From positions 806,001-870,000 of the forward strand of contig NZ_CP135435.1 in the NCBI RefSeq assembly GCF_032341175.1: a DNA stretch of 64,000 nt, written 5' to 3'. The DNA comes from Bacillus sp. DTU_2020_1000418_1_SI_GHA_SEK_038 (GTDB lineage Bacteria > Bacillota > Bacilli > Bacillales > Cytobacillaceae). Of this stretch, positions 44,932-55,105 are shown piece by piece (position 1 is the stretch's first letter; the number at the start of each line of letters is the position of its first letter). Under the pieces are notes generated by a model. It saw only the letters and a list, made by a program, of their open reading frames with translations. It did not search any database and was not told where the DNA came from. The position numbers and the translations under genes were made by a program.

Positions 44932-45852
44932 ATGGTTATGTTTATGTTTCGCCGTATTCTACAAACAATCCCTGTAATCATTGGGGTATCATTTGTTGTC
45001 TTCTTTATCATGCAGCTAGTCCCTGGTGATCCTGCCGTATTACTAGCGGGTGAAGGAGCATCCAATGAAACAATTGAAGCATTGCGTGAGCAATTAGGAT
45101 TAAATCGGCCCTTGGTCATTCAGTATTTTGACTACCTTATGAATGTTTTTAAAGGGGATTTAGGAGTTTCATTAAAGAATAGTCAGCCAGTATTAGATGA
45201 AATTCTAGTTAGGCTGCCAATTACGATTGAACTTGCTTTCTTTAGTATCATCATCACAATCGTTGTAGGTATGTTGGCTGGAATTCTTTCTGCTGTGAAA
45301 CCCTATTCATTTCAAGATATAGGTGTCATGCTTATTGCGCTTCTAGGAATATCATTACCAAGCTTTTGGTTAGGATTAATGCTTATGTATTTCTTTTCTG
45401 TCAAATTACAAATTCTGCCTGTTGCTGGATGGGATAGCCTTTTACATGTTATTCTTCCTGCCATTACTTTAGGAGCTGGTGGTGCTGCCATTGTGGCCCG
45501 TATGACTAGGTCTAGTATGTTGGAAGTTATTCGACAGGATTATATACGTACAGCACGTGCGAAGGGGCTCCGTGAGCGAATTATTATTTATAAACATGCA
45601 TTAAGAAATGCATTGATCCCTGTCATTACAGTAGTTGGTTTACAGTTCGGGGCATTACTTGGGGGAACCGTAATTGTGGAATCCATTTTTGCTATTAATG
45701 GTTTAGGCAGAATGATTGTTGACGCCATTCGTATGAGGGATTTACCAATGGTTCAAGGCGGTGTATTAGTAGCTTCACTTATATTTGTCATTGTAAATCT
45801 ATTTGTTGATATTTTTTATAAATTCTTTAATAAACGTATTGAGTTAAATTAA
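44932..45852 (+). CDS. ABC transporter permease (DppB/OppB type)
   Basis: Permease of 306 residues with six helices. Features: [37 protein letters not shown], and the ATPase contact loop [20 protein letters not shown]. It pairs with the upstream DppC-type protein. The order C-then-B is reversed from the common dppB-dppC. GGAGG lies nine bases before the chosen ATG. Confidence 0.9.
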   Translation: MVMFMFRRILQTIPVIIGVSFVVFFIMQLVPGDPAVLLAGEGASNETIEALREQLGLNRPLVIQYFDYLMNVFKGDLGVSLKNSQPVLDEILVRLPITIELAFFSIIITIVVGMLAGILSAVKPYSFQDIGVMLIALLGISLPSFWLGLMLMYFFSVKLQILPVAGWDSLLHVILPAITLGAGGAAIVARMTRSSMLEVIRQDYIRTARAKGLRERIIIYKHALRNALIPVITVVGLQFGALLGGTVIVESIFAINGLGRMIVDAIRMRDLPMVQGGVLVASLIFVIVNLFVDIFYKFFNKRIELN

Positions 45853-45868
45853 AAAGGCGGTGAATGAT

Positions 45869-46885
45869 ATGAATGATGCGAATAAACCTATTTTAGAAGT
45901 AAAAGGATTAAAAACATATTTCACTACCAAACATGGAATAAGCAAGGCCGTTGATGGTATTGATTTTTCACTGCATAAAGGAGAAACCCTAGGAATTGTC
46001 GGGGAATCTGGCTGTGGAAAAAGTATGACATCGCTGTCCATTTTAAGATTAATTCCCTCTCCTCCTGGAAAAATCGCAGGAGGGTCCATTTTATTCAAGG
46101 GAAAAGACTTGGTATCCATATCTGAGGATGAAATGAGGCAAATACGTGGAAATGAAATCTCGATGATATTCCAAGAACCCATGACCTCTTTAAATCCTGT
46201 CATACCTGTCGGCGAACAAATTGCTGAAGCCATTAGATTGCATCAAAAGTTAGGAAAGAAAGCTGCGTGGGAAAAGGCTGTTGAAATGCTTAAATTAGTC
46301 GGAATTCCTTCACCAGAAAAAAGAGCGAAGCAAGAACCATTTCAATTGAGCGGCGGTATGCGCCAGCGTGTTATGATCGCCATGGCCTTGGCATGCACAC
46401 CTGAAGTGTTAATTGCAGATGAACCAACAACAGCTTTGGACGTTACAATTCAAGCCCAAATAATAGAATTAATTAAAGATTTACAAACGAAATTAGGTAT
46501 GGGTGTTATCATGATCACACATGATTTAGGGGTAGTTGCGGAAACTTGTGATAAGGTAGCTGTGATGTATGCTGGAAACATTGTAGAGCATGCTTCTGTA
46601 GAACAAATTTTTGCTAATCCAAAACACCCTTATACTCAAGGATTGCTTAATTCTTTGCCAAAAATTAATGAGGATGTTGAAGAATTAAACACAATTGATG
46701 GGAGTGTTCCAAGCCCTTATAATATGCCAACTGGCTGCCGTTTTGCCTCAAGATGTCCTCATTTAAAAGAAATATGTACTGATCAAAATCCCCACCTAGT
46801 TGAACTAGCAGATGGTGATAAGGTGAGATGTTGGAAATATACAGAAGAATGGAAAGATGCCTATGAAAAAGAGGAGGTCATCTAA
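45869..46885 (+). CDS. ABC transporter ATPase (OppD/DppD type)
   Basis: Nucleotide-binding subunit of 338 residues: Walker [14 protein letters not shown]-loop [10 protein letters not shown], signature [16 protein letters not shown], Walker [12 protein letters not shown], switch [10 protein letters not shown]. The C-terminal oligopeptide-ABC domain ([10 protein letters not shown] and further Cys) can hold an iron-sulfur cluster in relatives. The ATG at 45869 fits the AAGGCGGTG site; a GTG at 45860 overlaps it. Energises uptake with the two permeases. Confidence 0.92.
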   Translation: MNDANKPILEVKGLKTYFTTKHGISKAVDGIDFSLHKGETLGIVGESGCGKSMTSLSILRLIPSPPGKIAGGSILFKGKDLVSISEDEMRQIRGNEISMIFQEPMTSLNPVIPVGEQIAEAIRLHQKLGKKAAWEKAVEMLKLVGIPSPEKRAKQEPFQLSGGMRQRVMIAMALACTPEVLIADEPTTALDVTIQAQIIELIKDLQTKLGMGVIMITHDLGVVAETCDKVAVMYAGNIVEHASVEQIFANPKHPYTQGLLNSLPKINEDVEELNTIDGSVPSPYNMPTGCRFASRCPHLKEICTDQNPHLVELADGDKVRCWKYTEEWKDAYEKEEVI

Positions 46886-47878
46886 ATGGAAACAGCTGTA
46901 CAAAAAAAGGTTATTTTAGAAGTAGACCAGTTAAAACAATATTTCAAAGTGAAAACGGATTCTATTTTTAAACCAAAAACATTTGTAAAAGCAGTCGATG
47001 ATATTTCATTTCAATTGTTTGAGGGGGAGACATTAAGTATTGTTGGAGAATCCGGTTGTGGAAAATCAACAACTGGGAGGGCCATTCTAAGACTTGACGA
47101 GCCCACTGATGGGAAAGTGCTTTTTGATGGGAAAAATATTTTGGAATTAAATAGAAAAGAGATGAGAAAGCTTAGGGGGGATCTACAAGTTATTTTTCAA
47201 GACCCTTTTGCTTCTCTCAATCCCCGTCAAAGGGTTAAGCAAATTTTAAATGAAGCAATGTCTATTCAGGAAGTTGTACCTAAACCGGAAAGATTAGATA
47301 GGATGCTTGAATTACTAGGATTAGTTGGACTCCCAGCGGAAGCTTTAAACCGTTATCCTCATGAATTTAGCGGCGGACAGCGTCAGAGAATTGGCATCGC
47401 TCGGGCACTTGCCGTAAACCCAAGATTAATTATATGTGATGAAGCCGTTTCTGCACTGGATGTTTCAATTCAAGCACAAATTCTTAATCTATTAAAAAGA
47501 TTACAAAAGCAATTTAAACTAACATTTTTATTCATTTCACATGATTTAAGTGTCGTACGGCATATTTCGGATCGTGTCATGGTTATGTATTTAGGAAAAA
47601 TTGTTGAAATTGCTGACAAGAAAGATCTATTTGATCAACCGCAGCATCCGTATACACGAGCACTATTGTCTTCTATTCCAATTCCAGACCCTACATTTAA
47701 AAAGGATCGAGTAATTTTATCGGGTGATGTTCCATCCCCGCTTGATCCTCCAAGTGGCTGTCGATTCCATACTCGTTGTCCATTCGCCACCGATCAGTGT
47801 AAAACTGAAGAACCTTCTTTAAGAGAATTGAAGAAAAATCATTTTGTCAGCTGCCATATTGCTGAGCAACTTAATTAA
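46886..47878 (+). CDS. ABC transporter ATPase (OppF/DppF type)
   Basis: Second nucleotide-binding subunit, 330 residues: Walker [19 protein letters not shown]-loop FQDPFASLNPRQ, signature FSGGQRQRIGIARALA, Walker B ICDEAVSALD, switch FISHDLSVVRH. A Cys-containing C-terminal domain reads GCRFHTRCPFATDQC. It starts directly after the oppD-like stop, so translation is coupled. A terminator follows at 47923. Confidence 0.92.
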   Translation: METAVQKKVILEVDQLKQYFKVKTDSIFKPKTFVKAVDDISFQLFEGETLSIVGESGCGKSTTGRAILRLDEPTDGKVLFDGKNILELNRKEMRKLRGDLQVIFQDPFASLNPRQRVKQILNEAMSIQEVVPKPERLDRMLELLGLVGLPAEALNRYPHEFSGGQRQRIGIARALAVNPRLIICDEAVSALDVSIQAQILNLLKRLQKQFKLTFLFISHDLSVVRHISDRVMVMYLGKIVEIADKKDLFDQPQHPYTRALLSSIPIPDPTFKKDRVILSGDVPSPLDPPSGCRFHTRCPFATDQCKTEEPSLRELKKNHFVSCHIAEQLN

Positions 47879-47922
47879 CAGATAATACGTAAAATTATAA
47901 TAACAAAATGATATACTAGTAG

Positions 47923-47950
47923 AGGGAGTACATAGTTTACTCCCTTTTTT
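47923..47950 (+). terminator. Terminator of the ABC operon
   Basis: Stem AGGGAGTA / TTACTCCCT followed by TTTTTT. Confidence 0.8.
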
Positions 47951-47975
47951 CTCATTAAAAGGAGTAGCAATCCAT

Positions 47976-48719
47976 ATGCTGACATTTGAATCATTCTCTA
48001 TTTATATTATGTTATGTGTTTTAGCTCCTTTGTTAGGTGCCTTTACGTTGCTTTTTTTATTTTTCTTTGAGAAGAGAATTGACCTGCTAGAAAAGCAAAA
48101 ACGAGAAATCGCACTGGAAAGAGAGCTGCAAATTGCCCTTTATAATCAATTAAATCAGGAAATACAGCCTCATTTCCTCTTTAATACGTTAAATTCCATT
48201 CTTAGTTTAGCGAGATTGGATCGGAAAGATGAACTAGTCCGTTCAATTGAAACGCTTTCTAAACTATTAAAATTTAAATATCAATCGAATAATAATTATA
48301 TAACAATAAAAGATGAGCTTACCTATATTCGCTATTATATGGAAATACAGAAAACAAGATTTAGAGATCGGCTTCATTATGAGATCACTACAGAAATTGA
48401 CGTAGAACATGCAATTATTATCCCTTTTTTAATTCAAACATTAGTTGAAAATGCTTTTAAACATGCATTTGAAAAAAGTATGGGTGAATACTTTTTAAAA
48501 GTAAATGTAAAAAAGATAGGTCAGGAAGTTAATGTGACTGTTTGGAACAATGTGCTAAGTGATCAAATTCAGATTCCCAAAAACAATGGAATCGGTTTAG
48601 AAAATATCAAAAAGAGGCTTGAACTTCTTTTTCCTGGTGAAAAAACGGCCGTAAAATTGACCAACTCTGAACAAGGCACCACTGTTTTAGCGGTATTTCC
48701 ATTTGAAATGAAGGAATAA
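47976..48719 (+). CDS. Sensor histidine kinase of the LytS/YesM type without a large sensor domain
   Basis: A 247-residue kinase. A single N-terminal transmembrane segment (about 8-31) is followed by a short coiled coil (EKRIDLLEKQKREIALEREL). The phospho-accepting His66 lies in QPHFLFNTLNSI. The ATPase has LIQTLVENAFKHAFEKSM and a G-box NGIGLENIKKRL. There is no extracytoplasmic ligand domain, which is unusual for this class and suggests that a partner protein supplies the signal. It forms an operon with the response regulator and an SSS symporter. Confidence 0.88.
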   Translation: MLTFESFSIYIMLCVLAPLLGAFTLLFLFFFEKRIDLLEKQKREIALERELQIALYNQLNQEIQPHFLFNTLNSILSLARLDRKDELVRSIETLSKLLKFKYQSNNNYITIKDELTYIRYYMEIQKTRFRDRLHYEITTEIDVEHAIIIPFLIQTLVENAFKHAFEKSMGEYFLKVNVKKIGQEVNVTVWNNVLSDQIQIPKNNGIGLENIKKRLELLFPGEKTAVKLTNSEQGTTVLAVFPFEMKE

Positions 48720-48735
48720 ATTTAGGGGGATAAAT

Positions 48736-49428
48736 ATGAACATCTTGTTAGTGGATGATGAAATTCTTGAATTAGAGCAGCTTGAATATTTAATCCTTAA
48801 AGAGTTTCCAACATGGGAGATTTTTAAAGCCCTAGATGCCTCACAAGCACTTCAAATTGTTAAACAACATCCTATTTTTTTAGCCTTTTTAGATATCCAG
48901 CTTCCTGGAAAGTCAGGACTAGAGTTAGCTGCGGAATTATCAGAATCTTACACAATGGATATTGTTATGGTAACGGCTTTTCAAAATTTCCAATATGCAC
49001 AAACCTCCATCAGACTTGGAGCTGTTGACTACATTACGAAACCTGTCATTGAAGAAGAATTGAAAGCCGTGCTGGATAGGTACGAGCAATTGAATAAGTA
49101 TTCCGAATCTATTGTTAAAGCCCTGCAAATTATTCAAGAAGAATATAGCGAAAAACTTACCCTAAATTATTTAGCTTCAAAAATTCATATCAACTCGACT
49201 TATTTGAGCAGGAAGTTTCATGAGGAAGTGGGGATGGGTTTTGCTGAATACTTAAATGAATTTCGTTTGAACATGGCACAAGAAATGTTAATTAATCATC
49301 CAGATTTAAGTATCAGTACGATTTCAGAAAGATGCGGATTCAATAGCCAAAATTATTTTAGCCAAATGTTTCGCAAAATGACAGGTAAATCACCGCGTGA
49401 ATATCGTGTTGAGGTGATTTACCGTTGA
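48736..49428 (+). CDS. AraC-type response regulator (YesN-like)
   Basis: A 230-residue regulator. The receiver domain has VDDE at residues 6-9, phospho-acceptor Asp53 in FLDIQLPGKSG, and the TKP lysine near 102. The C-terminal AraC helix-turn-helix pair includes LNYLASKIHINSTYLSRKFH and STISERCGFNSQNYFSQMFR. Likely partner of the kinase encoded 17 bp upstream. Targets are probably the ABC, binding-protein and amidohydrolase genes (inferred). The stop TGA overlaps the next start in TTGA. Confidence 0.9.
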   Translation: MNILLVDDEILELEQLEYLILKEFPTWEIFKALDASQALQIVKQHPIFLAFLDIQLPGKSGLELAAELSESYTMDIVMVTAFQNFQYAQTSIRLGAVDYITKPVIEEELKAVLDRYEQLNKYSESIVKALQIIQEEYSEKLTLNYLASKIHINSTYLSRKFHEEVGMGFAEYLNEFRLNMAQEMLINHPDLSISTISERCGFNSQNYFSQMFRKMTGKSPREYRVEVIYR

Positions 49429-50750
49429 AAAATAGCAATTATCAAATTTATGTCAGCGGGACTATTAAACTGGGCGTTAGTTTTGGCATTGTTAGTTTAT
49501 TAGCTAGGTGGATAACTGGAAATAGTATTCTATCGTCACCTGAAATGCTAATGAAATATGGATTAACTGGCGGCATCGGATATTCTTTAATGGGAGCAGT
49601 GGGACTTATTTTATTTGGTTTTTTAGCCAAGAAAATTCGCGAAAGATATCCTAACCAGAGTACAATTGGAGACGTACTGCACGGAAAATTAACACCTATT
49701 GGTTATGGGTATATGATGACTGTTATTCTATTTACTAGCTTTGATTCCATGTTTGTTCAAGCAATAAGTGCTGGAATTCTATTGCATATGATTTCTCCTC
49801 TGCCTATTTTTGTGGGAATGTTTATTTTTCTATTATTTTGCTATATTGTTGGTGGAATTGGAGGTATGCAAAGAATACATCAACTTGCTGGCTTGAATGT
49901 TTCATTAGCATTTGGGGCCGTCATAGTGATTCCGGTTTATTTCTATATTCAACAAGGGATTTCCCCAGTGTATGATGGAATTAAACTTTATCACCCTTAT
50001 TTATTGTACCTTAAAAATACGGATGCAACCTTTTTTATTTTTACAGCCATATTAATTGGATTCGGTCAAATTATCATTGATCGCTCAACATGGCAAAGGA
50101 TTTTTATTATTAAAAAGGAAAAAATCCAATTAACATTTATGTTAGCCGGATTAATATGGTTAACTATTCCATTAGCAATATCGTCTTTATTATTGATAAT
50201 CATTTATGGCCGAAGCTATGATAATATTTACTCTCTATTATATGAATTGATAAACAAAATTGGCTCTACTCCCCTTATCATTCTATTCGTGCTATTTTGC
50301 TTTAGTGCGCTGTCTTCTGCACTTAGTTCAGAGTTGAATGCCACAACTTCATTAATAGTGAAAAATATATTCGGAGTATTTCGCAGTTTATCCAATCAAG
50401 GGAAATGGAAATATACTTCTATAATATCTGGGTTAATATGTCTAGTTTTACTAGGACTTGTAAGCTTTCTTAAACCAAATTTATTAGCACTGTTATTTTT
50501 CTTTGGTAACATTTATGCTTCCTTAATTGCTCCGATGATTGTCATTGTTCTCAGTAAAAAAATGGTTACTGCTATTGTTCCGTTTGCATCATTAGTTGGG
50601 CTAGTCGGTGGCTATATTTCCTTATACATAATAGGGTTGGATCATTTAATGTCAATTTGGGTCAGCTTCACAATTTCTAGTACTATTTGTATACTTTATT
50701 CCCTTTATAACACCGTTTTCTTTAAAAATGATTTTATTGAGGGGTCCTAG
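49425..50750 (+). CDS. SSS-like sodium:solute symporter, possible co-sensor
   Basis: Membrane protein of 441 residues with about twelve to thirteen helices. IIIDRSTWQRIFIIKKEKIQ is the D-x-x-x-W-Q-R motif of the SSS/SLC5 family, and FCFSALSSALSSELNATTSL resembles the conserved serine-rich TM region. The TTG start overlaps the response-regulator stop, so the three-gene operon is tightly coupled. It may import a solute or, because the kinase has no sensor domain, report that solute to it. The substrate is unknown. A terminator follows. Confidence 0.78.
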   Translation: MKNSNYQIYVSGTIKLGVSFGIVSLLARWITGNSILSSPEMLMKYGLTGGIGYSLMGAVGLILFGFLAKKIRERYPNQSTIGDVLHGKLTPIGYGYMMTVILFTSFDSMFVQAISAGILLHMISPLPIFVGMFIFLLFCYIVGGIGGMQRIHQLAGLNVSLAFGAVIVIPVYFYIQQGISPVYDGIKLYHPYLLYLKNTDATFFIFTAILIGFGQIIIDRSTWQRIFIIKKEKIQLTFMLAGLIWLTIPLAISSLLLIIIYGRSYDNIYSLLYELINKIGSTPLIILFVLFCFSALSSALSSELNATTSLIVKNIFGVFRSLSNQGKWKYTSIISGLICLVLLGLVSFLKPNLLALLFFFGNIYASLIAPMIVIVLSKKMVTAIVPFASLVGLVGGYISLYIIGLDHLMSIWVSFTISSTICILYSLYNTVFFKNDFIEGS

Positions 50751-50825
50751 GGGGCTAAAGAATACGGTCACCGTCATAATGTTCGGGCTGCCCATTGATA
50801 AAAAAAGCTGGATAGTAAAACATTA

Positions 50826-50857
50826 AAAAACCAGAGTATAATAACTCCGGTTTTTTT
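50826..50857. terminator. Terminator between the symporter and amidohydrolase 3 genes
   Basis: Stem AACCAGAGT / ACTCCGGTT with one mismatch, A-run before and T7 after. It can serve both convergent genes. Confidence 0.8.
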
Positions 50858-50908
50858 GTACAATTTTTTTAATGATAACCATTATTGAAAAACTGATCAA
50901 TTGTTGTC

Positions 50909-52159
50909 CTAATGATCTTGGAGAATAACTTGCTGATGATTTAAATCCCCATAAACAAGACTGCCATTATAAAAAACTGCCTCTCTTTTGGCCTGTCTTG
51001 CGACTGCTTCAGCAGAACAACTGGCATTAACTAAAATAATATTTGCCTTATCTCCCTCTTTAGGCCATACTTGATTTCCTTCTTTATCTAATGGAGTAAT
51101 ACCACCAGTAATATATTTCAGCGTTTGAGCGAGTGAAAACTCATCAGTCCATCGGTTACGCTCTACAAGTCGGCCTGCCCTGGCCAGAATATCACCATTA
51201 CCTGTCGGCCACCATGAATCATAAATATTGTCGTTCCCAATCGCAACTTCTACTCCATATTCGCTTAGGAGCTTTATCGGGGGAATGGCTCTTCCCATTG
51301 GAAGACTAGATACAATAGTAATACCAGCCTGCCGTAAAATTTCGGCCATTTCGGCCGCCTCTTCAGTTGAGACATCTCCGAGCCCGAAGGCATGGCTAAT
51401 AGCTACTCTACCTTCCCAGCCTGCTTCTTTAGTTAAAAAAGCAAGACGCTTCATTGTAAAGGTCCCAAGATGACCTGGATCATGTAAGTGTAAATCAATA
51501 TCTGCATCTCCCTCAACAGCTAAGTCCATTAATTGTACGAGAGATGCTTCAATATTATTATCCACAGTTGCTGGATCAACCGCCCCAACAATGCCTGCAC
51601 CACTTCTAACGGCTTCTCTCATAAGGTTTACTACACCTGGGCGCAATAATCCATGCTGGGCAAATGCGACTATCTCAGAACTTAGTTTTTGGGAATATGA
51701 ATCTAGCGCCTTTTGAATCTCCACTAAATTATGCAGTTTAACTTCAGGATAAATGTCTACATGTGTTCTTACATGAGTTGATCCAAACGATAATAATTGT
51801 TGTAATAAAGCTTCTGCACGATATTGTGTACTTGTCGAAATGGAAGCTAAAATATTCTTTTCAATTTCACATCGGTCAATTACGCTGGAAGCTGGAATAC
51901 AAGACCTCCATTCATGGTCCCCAATATATGTTTTATCGAGGTGAACATGCTTTTCTACAAATGATGGCAGCATTAGAAGGCCTCGTCCGTCTTTAATAGG
52001 TAAATCATCCGGAATCTTTTCTTCTGCTCCTATTATTTTCGTAATACATCCGTCTGATATGAAAATATGAAATAAGTTTGTTAAAGTGCCAGTTACTCGT
52101 GCATTCTCTCTTTTGAACCCGCATTCGAGGCGTATATTCTTTAACCAATAGCTCTTCAT
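50909..52159 (-). CDS. Cytosine-deaminase-like amidohydrolase, paralog 3
   Basis: A 416-residue third paralog. Landmarks: EKHVHLDKTYIGDHEWRSC, THVRTHVDIYPEV, EIVAFAQHGLL (here FAQ for FPQ), HLHDPGHLGTF, ISHAFGLG, and IGNDNIYDSWWPTGNGD. The HLHD at the third metal site is shared with the other two. The ATG at 52159 follows a weak GGG; a TTG at 52168 would overlap the ribosome site. It lies just downstream of a second binding protein, mirroring paralogs 1 and 2. Confidence 0.83.
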   Translation of the reverse strand: MKSYWLKNIRLECGFKRENARVTGTLTNLFHIFISDGCITKIIGAEEKIPDDLPIKDGRGLLMLPSFVEKHVHLDKTYIGDHEWRSCIPASSVIDRCEIEKNILASISTSTQYRAEALLQQLLSFGSTHVRTHVDIYPEVKLHNLVEIQKALDSYSQKLSSEIVAFAQHGLLRPGVVNLMREAVRSGAGIVGAVDPATVDNNIEASLVQLMDLAVEGDADIDLHLHDPGHLGTFTMKRLAFLTKEAGWEGRVAISHAFGLGDVSTEEAAEMAEILRQAGITIVSSLPMGRAIPPIKLLSEYGVEVAIGNDNIYDSWWPTGNGDILARAGRLVERNRWTDEFSLAQTLKYITGGITPLDKEGNQVWPKEGDKANIILVNASCSAEAVARQAKREAVFYNGSLVYGDLNHQQVILQDH

Positions 52160-52202
52160 TTTAATCAATCCCTACTTTACACAATGTAATTTTTACTGAT
52201 AA

Positions 52203-52228
52203 AGGGATTATCTATCGATAATCCCTAT
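52203..52228 (-). terminator. Hairpin after the second binding protein
   Basis: Perfect stem AGGGATTATC / GATAATCCCT with a 4-nt loop, followed on the minus strand by TTT. It may partly separate the binding-protein and amidohydrolase 3 genes. Confidence 0.65.
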
Positions 52229-52235
52229 TAATTGT

Positions 52236-53801
52236 TTATTTAATTGAAATATCATTAATTTCTAAATACCCTGAAGGGCTAATATCGAATCCTTCTACCT
52301 TTTTAGAAACTGCAGCCAAGTTTTCAATTACACGAACAGGAATGTAAACGGCTTCATCAAGTTCAATTTCTTGTGCTTTGGCATATAATTCAATACGCTT
52401 ATTTTCATCCTTTTCCGCACGGGCAGCTTCGATTAGTGAATCTACTTCTTTATTGCTATAGAAAAAGGTATTTCCATGTGGCCCATGGGAAGATGAGTGA
52501 AGTAGATTATACTGATTGTAATCAGCATCTCCTGTTGCATTTCTCCAACTATTTATAAACATTTCAGTATCGCCTGTATTTATCTGCTCTATGAATGTTC
52601 CATACTCTAAAACTTGAATAGTTAAATTTATTCCTATCCCTTTCAGCTGCGATTGAAGAACTTCAGCAAGATTTACTCTTTCTTTGTTGTCCATTGTTTT
52701 CAGAGTAGCTTCAAAACCCTGTGGATATCCGGCTTCGGCAAGTAATTTCTTAGCTTCATTTAGATTATACTCAGAAGCTTTCAGTCCTTTATGATACCCA
52801 AAAACCTTGGACCCTAACAACGAGTTTGCCTTACTCCCGGCATTATTAAAAACTCCTTCAATAATAGAATCACTTTCAATCGCATGTGAAATAGCTTTAC
52901 GGACACGACTATCATTAAATGGAGCCTTCTGAACGTTGAAAGCAACAAATTCTGTACCAAATGCTTCGCTGCGGTATACCTCAGAGTTTTGTGATGCTTC
53001 AACAGTATCAAGCATCGCTACAGAAAGAGGTTCGGCAATATGAGCCTCACCAGTCTCAACCATTGAAATTCTAGTTGTTTCCTCGGGAACAACCTTAAAT
53101 ACAACTTTATCAAGTTTGGGCTTTTCTCCCCAATAATCTTCATTTTTATTTAATACAATTTCTTGCCCAGGAGTCCACTTTTCAAAAACAAATGGACCGG
53201 TTCCGCTTGGTTCTTGAATAGATTTTTTTCCGTATTTTTCAATCATTGTAGGATTAATGATACCGCCTTCATGATTGGCTAAAATAGAAAGTAAAGGTGC
53301 AAAAGGCTGTGATAAAATAAATTGAACAGTGTGTTCATCGACTACTTTTATTTCATTGACCATTTTTAGAACAACAGCTCTAGGAGAACCGACATTTGGA
53401 TCCAGCAATCGATCAAACGTTGCTTTAACGGCATCTGCGTTAAAAGGCGTTCCATCGTGGAATTTTACATCTTCTCTTAACTTGAACTCCCACGTTGTAT
53501 CATCTAATTGCTTCCACTCCTTCGCTAGTAAAGGTTGGATTTCAGAGTTTTTATCTCGGCCAACTAACCCCTCATAAACCTTTCTATGAGTAACGCTGAC
53601 AGCATTAATTGTAGAACTAAATTGATGATCCAAATTATCCGCATCTGATAGACGTACTATAACTAAAGTGCCTCCATCCTTAGATCCTTCACCTGTTTCG
53701 TTATCATTTGTGCTCACATCCTTCTTTGTAGAACAGCCAGCAATAAGAAGTACAATCAATATGACAGTAAACAGCATTGTAATACCTTTCTTTGAACTCA
53801 T
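52236..53801 (-). CDS. ABC transporter substrate-binding lipoprotein (SBP family 5), second copy
   Basis: A 521-residue lipoprotein, paralog of the first. Signal peptide with TVILIVLLIAGC gives lipid Cys near residue 23. Family features: FKLREDVKFHDGTPFNADAV, VRKAISHAIESDSI, NSWRNATGDADYNQYN. AGGAGG precedes the ATG. No permease or ATPase lies nearby apart from the single four-gene operon, so both binding proteins may feed that transporter with different ligands (inferred). Confidence 0.9.
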   Translation of the reverse strand: MSSKKGITMLFTVILIVLLIAGCSTKKDVSTNDNETGEGSKDGGTLVIVRLSDADNLDHQFSSTINAVSVTHRKVYEGLVGRDKNSEIQPLLAKEWKQLDDTTWEFKLREDVKFHDGTPFNADAVKATFDRLLDPNVGSPRAVVLKMVNEIKVVDEHTVQFILSQPFAPLLSILANHEGGIINPTMIEKYGKKSIQEPSGTGPFVFEKWTPGQEIVLNKNEDYWGEKPKLDKVVFKVVPEETTRISMVETGEAHIAEPLSVAMLDTVEASQNSEVYRSEAFGTEFVAFNVQKAPFNDSRVRKAISHAIESDSIIEGVFNNAGSKANSLLGSKVFGYHKGLKASEYNLNEAKKLLAEAGYPQGFEATLKTMDNKERVNLAEVLQSQLKGIGINLTIQVLEYGTFIEQINTGDTEMFINSWRNATGDADYNQYNLLHSSSHGPHGNTFFYSNKEVDSLIEAARAEKDENKRIELYAKAQEIELDEAVYIPVRVIENLAAVSKKVEGFDISPSGYLEINDISIK

Positions 53802-54341
53802 GGCATTACCTCCTAATCCTTATTTTCTATATTCGTTTGTCCGATTATACTAAATATTCAGATAACTATTTTTAAATATCTTTACCTATTCTTTCAGTTT
53901 CTTTACTTCTTTAGAAGAATCTTTATTTTAACATTAATTGAGAAAATAAAAGAGCTTATTGGGATCTTACCAGTGTTTGCGCGGGTGACTGGGGAACAAT
54001 TCAGTGTCCAACACTAATTTCCACTCAATAGCAGATAATTTATTCACCCACTAGACAGGAGGAAGTAATTAAACGCTTTTCACCTTTGCAATTTCTGTGG
54101 TGCTTAACATGATATGATCCCTATTAGTTTGACAGATAATAAAATAAATGCGATTGGTAAAAATCGGCTCTTTTTCTTTTAGTGCAGCTGGTGCAAATGC
54201 AAATGCTATCTAGTATAAGTAATAGGGCTTATATCATAAATAACAAATCAAATAGAAAAAATAGTAGGAAAGGATATTCAATTAAAACACAGAATAGTAT
54301 TAATAATTAATAATTTTATAATTTCCTGATGGAGGGATAAA
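53802..54341. other. Intergenic region without an intact gene
   Basis: AT-rich DNA, about 540 bp. It contains a looser AAATATCTTTAC repeat near 53874, related to the repeat before the first binding protein. No ORF with a ribosome site was seen. Confidence 0.4.
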
Positions 54342-54515
54342 GTGACTCAGTTGTCAGAGATACAGTCGATTGCTCAACAAGTTGCAGAAGCGATTTCTGC
54401 TGCTTTAAAAATTGAAACGGAAATTGTTGATGAAACGATGACGGTTTATGCCTATTTTAATATTAAGATAGATCGGATTCCAGTAGAGGAGAGTTTAGGC
54501 AAGAAGAAATGTTAA
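54342..54515 (+). pseudogene. N-terminal fragment resembling a sigma-54-type or GAF-type regulator
   Basis: A 57-codon ORF, GTG start after GGAGGG, reading TQLSEIQSIAQQVAEAISAA then LKIETEIVDETMTV. This resembles the N-terminus of bacillar sigma-54-interacting regulators, where a GAF-like sensor would follow. The last 20 residues diverge and end in KKKC, so the gene was probably cut by deletion. It could be a small protein in its own right. Confidence 0.45.
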
Positions 54516-54625
54516 GGAAAGTGGACAAAATTACTCTATAACTGCTTTTTCGTAAATTAAAATGACGAAAACCGATATAAAGGATAATAAACCGATAAAG
54601 GTGCGCCTAGCATAAATATAGTTTA

Positions 54626-54708
54626 AAAGTGGCATGTGGTTTAGACCCAAATATGGAAATGGGAACATTTGTATCGAAACAGCAGCAGGAAAAATAACGC
54701 TAACTTAA
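54626..54708 (+). pseudogene. Tiny aldehyde dehydrogenase remnant
   Basis: The frame reads KVACGLDPNMEMGTFVSKQQ then QEKI before a stop. GLDPxxxMG-xxSKxQ is a conserved segment of the aldehyde dehydrogenase superfamily. No flanking parts are visible. Confidence 0.5.
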
Positions 54709-55105
54709 ATTTGAAGTATTGAATCCAAGAACCTCTTTCAAAAATGAAAGGGATTTTTCTTATTATGCTGAAGCTTTAAAATTTATTTCGTTAATGTGAA
54801 TAATATGTAAAAACTGTTGAATTTTAGGGTGGTGAGCATATAATGGATTACGAGTAAAAACATTTATTTTTTTGTACAGAAAGGAAATTTTAAGTATTTC
54901 ATCTTCTTAGAAAATACTCAATAAAAATCTTCTAGTAATTATATTCATTATCATACTTCTAGGCTTCCTACACAACGTCATCCCCTGATGTTTCAACTTG
55001 AAAAGAGTTTTTCCGAGGATTGTTATTGTCAAAATTAAGAAAAAAGTTAACTTTAAATCTAAGATTTTCCAAGAAATAAAATTCTATTTTCAGGAGGTAA
55101 TAAAG

